A stretch of DNA of 64,000 nt from Cyprinodon diabolis. Lineage: Eukaryota > Chordata > Actinopteri > Cyprinodontiformes > Cyprinodontidae. The DNA lies in the NCBI GenBank assembly GCA_030533445.1, contig CM060072.1:17241767-17305766 (forward strand), read 5' to 3'. The position numbers and the translations under genes are program-made. The notes beneath the pieces are model-generated. The model had not been told where the DNA came from, made no database searches, and saw nothing but the letters and a program-made list of their open reading frames with translations. Positions 46,134-54,760 of the stretch are shown piece by piece (the stretch's first letter is position 1; every line of letters begins with the position of its first letter).

Positions 46134-48003
46134 GCTTCTCCTGCATTTTCACTGTATTACTCCGGAATCAGCTGATGGGTACCGGCGGGCGAAGCGGCAT
46201 GCGGCTCGGATGGTTGCTGAGGCAAAAACTCGGGTGTGGGAGGAGTTTGGAGAGGCCATGGAGAAAGACTTCCGTACGGCTCCGAAGCGGTTCTGGTCCA
46301 CCATCCGGCGTCTCGGGGGGGGGAAGCGGTGCAGCACCAACACTGTTTATAGTGGGGATGGTGTGCTGCTGACCTCGACTCGGGACGTTGTGGGTCGGTG
46401 GGCGGAATACTTCGAAGACCTCCTCAATCCCACCAACATGTCTTCCATTGAGGAAGCTGGGCCTGGGAACTCTGGGCTGGGCTCTCTAATCTCTGTGGGC
46501 GAGGTCGCCGAGGTGGTTAAAAAGCTCCTCGGTGGCAGGGCCCCGGGGGTGGATGAGATCCGCCCCGAGTTCCTCAAGGTCCTGGATGTTGTGGGGTTGT
46601 GTTGGCTGACACGACTCTTCAACATTGCAGGGACATCGGGGGCAGTCCCCCTGGATTGGCAGACTGGGGTGGTGGTCCCCCTATTCAAAAAGGGGGACCG
46701 GAGGGTGTGCTCCAATTACAGGGGAGTCACACTCTTAAGCCTCCCCGGCAAGGTCTATTCGGGGGTGCTGGAGAGGAGGGTCCGTCGGATAGTCGAACCT
46801 CGGATTCAGGAAGAGCAGTGTGGTTTCCGTCCTGGCCGTGGAATGCTGGACCAGCTCTACACCCTCAGCAGGGTCCTGGAGGGTGCATGGGAGTTCGCCC
46901 AACCAGTCTACATGTGCTTTGTGGACTTGGAGAAGGCGTTCGACCGTGTCCCTCGGGGGGCCCTGTGGGGGGTTCTCCGGGAGTATGGGGTGCCGGGCCC
47001 TTTGATACGGGCTGTCAGGTCCCTGTATGACCGGTGTCAGAGTCTGGTCCGCATTGCCGGCAGTAAGTCGGGCTCGTTTCCGATGAGAGTTGGACTCCGC
47101 CAGGGCTGCCCTTTGTCACCGATTCTGTTCATTACCTTCATGGACAGAATTTCTAGGCGCAGCCAAGGTGTTGAGGAGATCCGTTTTGGTGGCCTTAGGA
47201 TTGCGTCTCTGCTTTTTGCAGATGATGTGGTCCTATTGGCTTCATCAGGTCGTGATCTGCAGCTCTCGCTGGATCGGTTCGCAGCCGAGTGTGAAGCGGC
47301 CGGGATGGGGATCAGTGCCTCCAAATCCGAGGCCATGGTCTTGAGCCGGAAAAGGGTAGAGGGCCTTCTCCGGGTCAGGGGGGGTGTCCTGCCCCAAGTG
47401 GAGGAGTTTAAGTATCTTGGGATCTTGTTCACGAATGAGGGAAGAAGGGAGCGGGAGATCGACAGGCGGATTGGTGCAGCGTCTGCCGTGAAGCGGGCGT
47501 TGTACCGGTCCGTCGTGGTGAAGAGAGAGCTGAGTCAAAAAGCGAAGCTCTCGATTTACCGGTCGATCTACGTTCCTACCCTCATCTATGGTCATGAACT
47601 CTGGGTCATGACCGAAAGAACGAGATCGCGGATACAAGCGGCCGAAATGGGTTTCCTCCGTAGGGTGGCTGGGCTCTCCCTTAGAGATAGGGTGAGAAGC
47701 TCGGTCATCCGGGAGGGACTCGGAGTAGAGCCGCTGCTCCTCCACGTCAAGAGGAGCCAGTTGAGGTGGCTTGGGCATCTGTTTAGGATGCCTCCTGGAC
47801 GCCTCCCTGGTGAGGTGTTCCGGGCACGTCCCACAGGGGGGAGGCCCCGGGGAAGACCCAGGACTCGCTGGAGAGACTATGTTTCTCGGCTGGCCTGGGA
47901 ACGCCTTGGGGTTCCTCCTGAAGAGCTGGAAGAAGTGGCTGGGGAGAGGGAAGTCTGGGCCTCCCTTCTTAAGCTGCTGCCCCCGCGACCCGACCCCGGA
48001 TAA
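46132..48003 (+). CDS. Rex3-like reverse transcriptase ORF, N-terminally truncated
   Basis: The 623-codon frame encodes the reverse transcriptase and C-terminal region of an RTE-clade LINE protein, which would copy element RNA into a nicked chromosome. The ATG lies in the flanking target duplication, and roughly the first 13 residues come from flank and filler; element sequence starts near ADGYRRAKRHAAR. Visible motifs: PLFKKGDRRVCSNYRGVTLL around residues 183-202; CFVDLEKAFDRVP with the first catalytic Asp at residue 265; LRQGCPLSP near 323; and LLFADDVVLL with FADD at 362-365. The C-terminal part reads YGHELWVMTERTRSRIQAAE. The apurinic endonuclease domain is absent, so the copy cannot be autonomous. 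No stop or frameshift is present up to TAA at 48001. Confidence 0.93.
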   Translation: MLLLHFHCITPESADGYRRAKRHAARMVAEAKTRVWEEFGEAMEKDFRTAPKRFWSTIRRLGGGKRCSTNTVYSGDGVLLTSTRDVVGRWAEYFEDLLNPTNMSSIEEAGPGNSGLGSLISVGEVAEVVKKLLGGRAPGVDEIRPEFLKVLDVVGLCWLTRLFNIAGTSGAVPLDWQTGVVVPLFKKGDRRVCSNYRGVTLLSLPGKVYSGVLERRVRRIVEPRIQEEQCGFRPGRGMLDQLYTLSRVLEGAWEFAQPVYMCFVDLEKAFDRVPRGALWGVLREYGVPGPLIRAVRSLYDRCQSLVRIAGSKSGSFPMRVGLRQGCPLSPILFITFMDRISRRSQGVEEIRFGGLRIASLLFADDVVLLASSGRDLQLSLDRFAAECEAAGMGISASKSEAMVLSRKRVEGLLRVRGGVLPQVEEFKYLGILFTNEGRREREIDRRIGAASAVKRALYRSVVVKRELSQKAKLSIYRSIYVPTLIYGHELWVMTERTRSRIQAAEMGFLRRVAGLSLRDRVRSSVIREGLGVEPLLLHVKRSQLRWLGHLFRMPPGRLPGEVFRARPTGGRPRGRPRTRWRDYVSRLAWERLGVPPEELEEVAGEREVWASLLKLLPPRPDPG

Positions 48004-48036
48004 GCGGAGGAAGATGGATGGATGGATGGATGGATG
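46145..48036 (+). mobile_element. Rex3-like (RTE clade) LINE, 5'-truncated
   Basis: The insertion is bounded by an 11-bp target duplication GCTTCTCCTGC (46134-46144 and 48037-48047). The 3' end is a very short tail after the stop codon made of GATG repeats (AGATGGATGGATGGATGG), the hallmark of Rex3 elements. The 5' part, including the endonuclease, is missing, as usual for LINE copies that end prematurely during reverse transcription. The element is far GC-richer than its surroundings and its frame is unbroken, which implies a recent insertion. Confidence 0.93.
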
Positions 48037-48047
48037 GCTTCTCCTGC

Positions 48048-49481
48048 GCTGTAAAAACTGTTGTCCTTCAGTTTCCTTTCTGTTCTACATACTAAAGTAC
48101 TTCTGGACGATTAACATTTTTCAGTCAGGAAATGCTAATTGTTGAAAATCCTACAGCACTATTTCTAATTCCAAAGTTTTATACAATGTCTAAATCTTCT
48201 ATGGAGAAAGATTCATACATGGGTTAACTTGACTTATCTGATCAGGTTGTAAGGATTCCATCTTAAGGTCTGCCCAGACAACAACTTCACAGTGAGACTC
48301 ACAACCCAGTTTGGAGCGAATATGATTTTTTTTCTTTCCTGTGTGCACTCCCAGTCGGATGTTTCTCAAAAAACAATATGGGAAATCCAGATTAAGTGCT
48401 AATTAATATGCCACATGCCCAACAGGAGGGTGGGCTGCAGAAGATTTGTTTTGCCCCCAGCCTTATACCTCTGTGACCCTAAAGTTGAAGACCACTGCTC
48501 TAGAGGTTTTGAATTAGAATAATGTCTATGGAATTGTGCTAATTTGGCAGTTGTAGATGAAACATCACACTGAAGCATTTGTTGTCAATTTTCAGTGTTT
48601 CCAGCAAAGAGGACTGGCCTTTTAGGCTTAAACCAACTGATATTAAAAATAGTTCATGAAGTGTTTATTATAACAAGGTTCCCAGTACCGTTTTAGGTCT
48701 ACAGCCTTGCAGGTCATTTTACATGTTTAACTGGGGGTATAGGATACAGTATTAATGCTGTTTGGTAAGCTTTACAAGTTTATTTTAAATGCTGAGACAG
48801 GGTTTTTTGTTCCTGCCAAGCCTATCAAAACATGATCTGGATTACTAGAAGTTATTATGGAGACATGGTAACTCCATTTTGCCTCTCTTTACTAAAGCTA
48901 TCAGTAAACTTTTTTAAAATTTCACCTCCCTCTTGTGAAATTAAAGCCTTTACTTTGTCTTTCAAACACATCTCAGAGAATATGTGGGTGGGTTTTTACT
49001 CCTCTAACACTCCTTTTAGCTTGCTTCCTGAATTTGATTGCCTCTTGCAGCTTTTACCACAAACTGTTAAAAAGATTAGATCGTTTATCTTTTTCAAGCA
49101 GGTGAAACACATAAATCGTTCAGCGTGGTTTTGTATCCTCCCCCCCAAAAAGAAAAAAAGAAAACCACAAAACCTTGCATGAAAACATTTCCAACCCAAT
49201 TAACGCTATAATTAATGAAACCCAGCACTGGCTGCGCCACAGCAGTCACCAGAGAGGGGACGGTGAAAAATGTGGCAATCAAGTTAATCAAGCAAAAGGC
49301 ACAGACCAATTACTCACAAAACATCTAGAGTGTGGTGTCGAGTGAGGAGGACAGGTGATACTTATCATTAAATTAGAGGCTGTTTTATCATTTGGGATGA
49401 TGGCAGACTCACCGTGGGAAACAAGGCAGACCGTATGCTGCACAGTTTAAGACAAGAGGCAATAAGATTATGATTAATGAA
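48048..49481. other. Non-coding stretch
   Basis: No supported gene or element. The block 49195-49440 is non-repetitive and could be conserved regulatory DNA, but this is untested. Confidence 0.45.
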
Positions 49482-49489
49482 CATTTGAG

Positions 49490-50420
49490 TAGTGATGGGC
49501 AAGTGAAGCCTCATGAAGCAATGAAGCTTTCCAACGCAAAGTGTTGAAAAAAGTTCATTACTCGATGCTTCATTCATTACTCACTAGTGACATCTGCTGG
49601 TGAAACTGTAACAGCCTTGTTACTCAGTTGGATCATACTTCCAAATATTAGGAAATGCAATATTGTCACAAAGTTTTCATCAAACTCATGTTTAGTAAGA
49701 GGAGAATCCTATTTAATTGTCATGTTTTAATGATTAAAATGATTTGTAGCCAATCTAATCCTTGACCATCAGTGGTGGTGTTAGGTTTTCTTTTATGTCA
49801 TGGACTTATTAGACAATGAAGATATGTGTTACTTTAATGTATTGAGAACTGAGTGACTGTTGCTGCAGACAGAATTTGTTTAAAATCATCTCTTCCTAGG
49901 AGTTCTAGTTCTGATTCTTAATATTAAGTTACACATAGAGTTTGCCTCTTCTAATGGCTTTTAGTCTGGTTTTGATGTGTGATTCTGATGCATCTCCTGA
50001 TTAAACAAAAGAAAATATAGAAATTTCTGGATTTTAGGTTTAATTGTTTTTATTTAGGAATAGGACTTTTTTCACTGTTTCAGGTTGTGATTGGGAACTG
50101 TCATCTCATAATACTCCCACATATGAGAGGTTTTTCTCTTTTTTGACGGCTCCATTTCAACCACTGCTGATGAAAACTGTTCTGCTGATACCAAACCACC
50201 TACTACAACCCACGAAGCAACAGGATTCATCGCGCTTTTATTTTGAAAACCGACACGCAAAATGAAGCAGTCACGTGACCAATGCAATGCGAGGCCTCGT
50301 TTGTTGCCAGTCGCGTGGTTTTCAACAAGACAACACAGGCCTCGAAGCGGGGCTTCATTGACACGCCCCCTTATTACTCGGTACAAGCCTCGAAGCCTGG
50401 CTTCAGATAGCCCATCACTA
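49490..50420 (-). mobile_element. hAT non-autonomous element, 931 bp, TSD CATTTGAG
   Basis: The inverted ends TAGTGATGGGC (49490) and GCCCATCACTA (50420) are flanked by a perfect 8-bp duplication CATTTGAG (49482-49489, 50421-50428), the hAT signature. Subterminal copies of GAAGCCTC/GAGGCTTC-type words occur at both ends, as in hAT transposase-binding regions. It keeps only the first few codons of a transposase on the minus strand and must be mobilised by an autonomous relative. Confidence 0.95.
50072..50155 (-). pseudogene. N-terminal stub of a hAT transposase
   Basis: From an internal ATG at 50155 the frame reads MEPSKKRKTSHMWEYYEMTV and stops eight codons later. A basic KKRK stretch followed by S-x-x-W-x-x-(F/Y) is the usual start of BED-finger hAT transposases. 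The zinc ligands and everything downstream are lost. The frame is open further upstream (to 50386), but that part looks like untranslated terminal sequence. Confidence 0.6.
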
Positions 50421-50428
50421 CATTTGAG

Positions 50429-51393
50429 TGACTTTGCAACATCTGGTTCTATATCCTTGTGTAGATCTAGCAGTTTGGTGGTGATCCTTTGGATGAGCTA
50501 ACAAACAATACAACAAAGTTTTGTAAAGTTTAAAAAATTGTGCCTATTTCATGGAATCCTTCAGTGGTGATTAAGGCAGCAAAGCAAAAGAAACTAATAA
50601 GATTCTACACCTCTGATTCTGCTTATCAGTGAGAAATGTCTTCTGCTGTGCTGATAGGAAATGCAACAGCATAAATAAACAAGAAGCCAACTTGGATATT
50701 AGAAGAGACTTGATTGTTTTGTCAGCAGGAAATTTTTATTTATTCTGACTGTGGAGGTTTCAGCGACAGCTTAAGCTTCATTAACCAGTTTTAAAAAGGA
50801 GAAACCATGCCAAAAATGTTCTCTTGATTGCAACACAATTTTTTACATTTCTTGCATACAAATTGGAGAGAGCTATCAGCATCTTTCACTATTGAGCCAA
50901 CCCGTTTTGCATACTTTATGGGTGAGCAACAGGACAATCAATAATGCCTCCATGTGGAATGTTAAAGATTATCCTTCCTACTTGTAAAGTCGAAATTACC
51001 AGCACATTGCACGCAAGTGCTTTTGTTGTGCTGGAGAAGAGAAACATGGTTGATGCAATTTATGCTGACCTTCTACTTGGGCAAGACAGTTATAGGGTCA
51101 TCTCCTGGTTCAAGTAAATCATGCTCTCACTGGCGTACATTACAGGTCAAATGAGAAAAGGTTCTACGTCAGAGCAAAATTCGCACAGCACCCTACTGGC
51201 TGCTAGGTAGCATCTGATAAAATAAAACATCAATATTTTAAAACCAACACAACCTAAAATGGTGATACTGTAAAAAGAAATGTTAGTCACAGCATAGTGT
51301 AGGCTAAATAGATTGACATTTAACAATAAAGTACAGAATAGTTTCTGTGCTCTCCGACATGTTGAAAGGTCGAACTTAACATTATCTCAGGTG
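50429..51393. other. Non-coding stretch
   Basis: No supported gene or element was found. Confidence 0.5.
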
Positions 51394-51398
51394 GTTCT

Positions 51399-52126
51399 TG
51401 TCATAATGGGTATAAGGATTCTAGCCCATATGCAGAACACAACCGGAGTCAGGGAAAAAGTTCAAAGGTTTAATGAAGGTTGCATACAAAAACAGATCAG
51501 GTGGGTAATCAGGTCCAGGGGCTGGTCACGACTGGGTACAATGTTCAGAGGTTTGAGCTGAGCAGGCAGAAGGGGGAACCAGGAGGGCTCAGAGGCTGAC
51601 GGCAGGCAGAGGGCTTGGTGGAGGCTGAGTCTGGTTAGAGCTTGTAGATCACCTGGTTTCAGCTTCAGTTTACCTTCCAGATTCTTCTGGGGGCACGCTG
51701 GCAGATCCTTGACAGGTTTGGTTCTCCAAGGTTCTACTGAGACCAGACAGACCGATTTCAAACAGAGAAACTCTTCAGGGGATTTCTGGTTTCAAGCAGG
51801 TTCAACCTGGGAAGCAGAGAAAACAAAAATGGATCAGGTTCAGGTTTCGTAGTCAGGAAACTAGACAGGTAGGTTGGCTCAGGGTTTGCTGTACCGTGAC
51901 TGACTAAACACTCTGGCACTGGAGTGAGGTTCTCAGCCCACTTAAATGCTGATCTCCTGATGAGCAGATGCAGAACAGCTGGTGAAGTCAGCTCCAGCCT
52001 CAGGAGATCCATTACGCCCTCTGGTGGAGAAAATGTAGACAGAACCCCAGATCCCAACAGTAACAAAAAAATCCCCAAGAAGGGATCCTCGGCGCCCTCT
52101 GGTGGGCAAGCCTCAGGATCCCAACA
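51399..52126 (-). mobile_element. Solo LTR, minus strand, TSD GTTCT
   Basis: The 728-bp block, read on the minus strand, starts TGTTGGGATCCTGAGGCTTG (complement of 52126) and ends ACCCATTATGACA. Perfect 5-bp duplications GTTCT flank it (51394-51398, 52127-52131). Its start is shared with the LTRs of the complete element at 52390-54755, including a repeated TGTTGGGATC module, and its end keeps the GTTCTGCATATGGGCTAG phrase. It is a longer, related LTR family member. Confidence 0.94.
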
Positions 52127-52155
52127 GTTCTTGACCAGATTTACCATGTGTCTGT

Positions 52156-52173
52156 GGGGGGGGGGGGGGGTTC
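52156..52173 (+). repeat. Run of 18 G
   Basis: An uninterrupted G run lies 30 bp downstream of the solo LTR. Confidence 0.97.
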
Positions 52174-52389
52174 AGGCATTGTTTATTCATAGAACAAAAA
52201 ATGGAACAAAAATACAGGGCATTAGTTGATCATTTAATATAATAGCCAAAGTTTTATTTCCAAATGCTGCAGGTTGCAGACTCCTGATCTAGCATTTGAC
52301 AATTACATGCTATCGCAGTATGGGATTAAGAGTTACACCATGATATAAAATGACTGTAAAGGTCAAAAATTAGATTTGTCCAACAGACC

Positions 52390-52821
52390 TGTTGGGATCC
52401 AGAGGTTTGCCCTCCAGAGGGCGACCTGGATCCCTTTCTGTGGGTATCTGTTTTTCTGTTGGGATCCAGAGGCTTGCCCACCAGAGGGCGCTGTGGATCC
52501 TTTCCTGGGAGCTGGTGCTCAGCGCTCACAGCTGATCCCCATCAGCTCATGATTAAGCTCTCCCCATATAAGCTGGGTGAGAGCTCCCCTCTGGGCCGGA
52601 TTGTTGTCCTTTCCATGGTTAACAAGCCTGAGCCACCCTGCCTGTCTGAACCTGAAAACCTGTAAGTCAGAACCTGTTAACCTGTACCAGAACCTAACCT
52701 GCTCTGTCCTCTCTGCCTCCCAGGAGGAAAATCTGTGTTTATCCAATAAATATTGGACTTTATCCTGCCTCTGTGTCCGTGAGTTCTGCATCTGGGCTAG
52801 TAAACCTACCAGATCATGACA
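52390..52821 (+). repeat. Left (5') LTR, 432 bp
   Basis: It starts with two tandem modules of 67 bp each opening with TGTTGGGATCCAGAGG (52390 and 52457). It contains a TATA box, a predicted start site, and AATAAA at 52744-52749 (in TCCAATAAATATTGG). Confidence 0.95.
52567..52605 (+). promoter_or_regulatory. LTR promoter: TATA box and predicted RNA 5' end
   Basis: TATAA at 52567-52571 lies 27 bp before GGCCGGATTGTT (52594-52605), the expected distance from TATA box to transcription start. The start site is inferred from this spacing and from its complementarity to the primer-binding site. Confidence 0.65.
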
Positions 52822-54486
52822 GAACAATCCGGCCAACAGACTAGCCCAGCAGACTCACTGGAGACTTTCCTGAGGATGTATGAGGAGGAACCGACTGTCT
52901 TCACGGAACCACACTGGACGGTTTCGTTCCGTCGATGGCTGGACATTCTGGAGCGGTACTGCAGGGGACGGCCTCCTGAGCCCGCTCTGAGCCGTCTGGA
53001 GACTCCTAAGCCCGCTCTGAGCTGTCTAGTGACCCCTGAGCCCGCTCTGAGCCGTCTGGAGACTCCTGAGCCCGCTCTGAGCCGTCTGAAGACCCCCGAG
53101 CCCGCTCTGAGCCGTCTGGAGACCCCCGAGCCCGCTCTGAGCCGTCTGGAGACCCCTGAGCCCGCTCTGAGCCGTCTATTGTCCTCTCTGTACGTTCCAT
53201 GGACCTTTGAGCCCTCTTCGTTTCTGTACTTGGAGCCGCAACGGGTGGCCTCCTCTGTTCCTGAAGTGGAGCCACAGTCGGTGGTTTCCACTGTTCCTGA
53301 AGCGAACCGCAAGGGACGGCCTCCTCAGTTCCTTTTTGGGAGCCACAATTGGTGGTCTCCTCTGCTCCTGATTCGGAACCGCAATCGGCGGCTTCTTCAG
53401 TTCCTGATTCGGAGCCACAGTCGGTGGTTTCCGGTGTTCCTGATTCGGAGCCACAGTCGGTGGTTTCCGGTGTTCCTGATTCGGAACCGCAATCGGCGGC
53501 TTCCTCTGTTCCTGATCCGGAGCCGCAATCGGCGGCCTCCTGTGTTCCTGTGGAGCCACAGTCGGTGGCCTCCTCTGTTCCTGATCCGGAGCTGCAATCG
53601 GCGGCCTCCTGTGGAGCCACAGTCGGTGGCCTCCTCTGTTCCTGATCCGGAGCCGCAATCGGCGGCCTCCTGTGTTCCTGTGGAGCCACAGTCGGTGGCC
53701 TCCTCTGTTCCTGATCTGGAGCCGCAATCGGCGGCCTCGTGTGTTCCTGTGGAGCCACAGTCCGTGGCCTCCTCTGTTTTTGATCCGGAGCCGCAGTGGG
53801 CGGTCCTGTCTGAGCTTGTTGTAGGGCTGCAGAAGCGGAGACGGCGTTCTCCTCGGAGCTTCCTGCAGAAGCTGAGGCGGCGTCTTCCTCGGAGCTTCCT
53901 GCAGAAGCGGAGACGGCGTCCTCCTCTGAGCTTCCTGCAGAAGCTGGGATGGCGTCCTCCTCCGAGGTCCCCGCAGCTTCTGAGACTCCGGTCCCGCGGC
54001 CGGCCTCCGGAGCTTCTGCCTCAGCTCCGTTTCCACGGCCGGTCATCTGAGACTCTGCCTTGCTGCCGGTCCCACGGCCAGCCACCTGAGACTTTCCCTC
54101 TCCTCGCCCACCCTGGGTGGGTTGTTTTGATTTCTGGACCCTGTTTCTGTTTCTGGCCCTCCTTGCCTGTTTCCCCCTCCGCACCCCCTGGGTGGGTTGT
54201 CTTTGTTTTTGGATTTTTGTTTTTGGGCGTCTGGTATCCGCCCTTAAGGGAGGGGTACTGTTGGGATCCAGAGGTTTGCCCTCCAGAGGGCGACCTGGAT
54301 CCCTTCCTGTGGGCTTCTGTTACTGTTGGGATCCAGGGGTTTTCCCTCCAGAGGGCGATGTGGATCCCTTTCTGTGGGTTTCTGTTTTTCTGTTGGGATC
54401 CAGAGGCTTGCCCACCAGAGGGCGCCGTGGATCCTTTCCTGGGAGCTGGTGCTATGCGCTCACAGCTGATCCCCATCAGCTCATGA
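52816..54486 (+). CDS. Repeat-rich 556-codon frame of the LTR element (gag-like start)
   Basis: The frame opens with the ATG at the LTR edge (MTEQSGQQTSPADSLETFLR) and runs into the right LTR. The part from about 52840 (SPADS...) resembles the start of fish gypsy gag proteins (MDPADS), with TAG in another frame where their ATG would be. After about 55 residues the protein becomes seven copies of PEPALSRLET, then Arg/Trp- or Ser/Pro-rich repeats depending on frame, and RRRxPRSFLQKL repeats. No zinc knuckle, protease or polymerase is seen. The middle section reads more sensibly in a neighbouring frame (SVPDSEPQSVVSG repeats, 53349-53645), so the original reading frame has probably shifted. A functional product is doubtful. 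Confidence 0.45.
   Translation: MTEQSGQQTSPADSLETFLRMYEEEPTVFTEPHWTVSFRRWLDILERYCRGRPPEPALSRLETPKPALSCLVTPEPALSRLETPEPALSRLKTPEPALSRLETPEPALSRLETPEPALSRLLSSLYVPWTFEPSSFLYLEPQRVASSVPEVEPQSVVSTVPEANRKGRPPQFLFGSHNWWSPLLLIRNRNRRLLQFLIRSHSRWFPVFLIRSHSRWFPVFLIRNRNRRLPLFLIRSRNRRPPVFLWSHSRWPPLFLIRSCNRRPPVEPQSVASSVPDPEPQSAASCVPVEPQSVASSVPDLEPQSAASCVPVEPQSVASSVFDPEPQWAVLSELVVGLQKRRRRSPRSFLQKLRRRLPRSFLQKRRRRPPLSFLQKLGWRPPPRSPQLLRLRSRGRPPELLPQLRFHGRSSETLPCCRSHGQPPETFPLLAHPGWVVLISGPCFCFWPSLPVSPSAPPGWVVFVFGFLFLGVWYPPLREGYCWDPEVCPPEGDLDPFLWASVTVGIQGFSLQRAMWIPFCGFLFFCWDPEACPPEGAVDPFLGAGAMRSQLIPISS
52823..52834 (+). promoter_or_regulatory. Self-priming primer-binding site
   Basis: AACAATCCGGCC, one base past the left LTR, is the exact complement of GGCCGGATTGTT at 52594-52605 in the LTR (12 of 12). 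In the Tf1/sushi group the RNA 5' end folds back onto the primer-binding site and is cleaved to prime reverse transcription in place of a tRNA. No TGG start typical of tRNA-primed sites is present. Confidence 0.75.
52975..53184 (+). repeat. Seven tandem 30-bp repeats
   Basis: The unit CCTGAGCCCGCTCTGAGCCG plus TCTGGAGACT is repeated seven times with few changes and encodes the decapeptide PEPALSRLET. Confidence 0.95.
53230..53800 (+). repeat. Tandem imperfect repeats, ~30- and ~60-bp periods
   Basis: Units built on CTCTGTTCCTGATCCGGAGC, CGCAATCGGCGGCCTC and GTGGAGCCACAGTCGGTGGC alternate. Differences in unit length change the reading frame along the array. Confidence 0.92.
53828..53960 (+). 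repeat. Tandem ~37-bp repeats
   Basis: Units contain CGGAGCTTCCTGCAGAAGC followed by GGAGACGGCGTCCTCCTC, repeated about three and a half times. Confidence 0.88.
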
Positions 54487-54755
54487 TTAAGCTCTCCCCA
54501 TATAAGCTGGGTGAGAGCTCCCCTCTGGGCCGGATTGTTGTCCTTTCCATGGTTAACAAGCCTGAGCCACCCTGCCTGTCTGAACCTGAAAACCTGTAAG
54601 TCAGAACCTGTTAACCTGTACCAGAACCTAACCTGCTCTGTCCTCTCTGCCTCCCAGGAGGAAAACCTGTGTTTATCCAATAAATATTGGACTTTATCCT
54701 GCCTCTGTGTCTGTGAGTTCTGCATCTGGGCTAGTAAACCTACCAGATCATGACA
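54259..54755 (+). repeat. Right (3') LTR, 497 bp
   Basis: It is 65 bp longer than the left LTR because it begins with three TGTTGGGATCC modules (54259, 54324, 54391) instead of two. The rest is nearly identical, including GGCCGGATTGTT at 54528-54539. Confidence 0.95.
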
Positions 54756-54760
54756 AGACC

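Larger units (their letters stand above)
52390..54755 (+). mobile_element. Complete non-autonomous LTR retrotransposon (sushi/Tf1-like), TSD AGACC
   Basis: Two LTRs in direct orientation (52390-52821, 54259-54755) flank 1437 bp. Both begin TGTTGGGATCC and end ATCATGACA. The 5-bp duplication AGACC is perfect (52385-52389, 54756-54760). A purine tract AAGGGAGGGGTAC directly precedes the right LTR. The primer-binding site just after the left LTR is complementary to the predicted RNA leader. There is no protease, reverse transcriptase or integrase; instead the interior holds a short gag-like start and tandem repeats. It would need enzymes from an autonomous relative. By eye about five substitutions separate the LTRs, suggesting a fairly recent insertion. 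Confidence 0.95.

Noticed and set aside
46347..47834. Minus-strand and alternate-frame ORFs of 80-177 codons across the LINE
   Set aside because: They overlap the reverse transcriptase frame, which has all the expected RT motifs. GC-rich coding DNA often stays open on the other strand.
53006..54184. 392-codon minus-strand frame with a regular Gly/Ser/Glu-rich repeat
   Set aside because: It is the antisense of tandem repeats in the LTR element interior. Repeats without stops stay open in several frames; there is no start context or domain.
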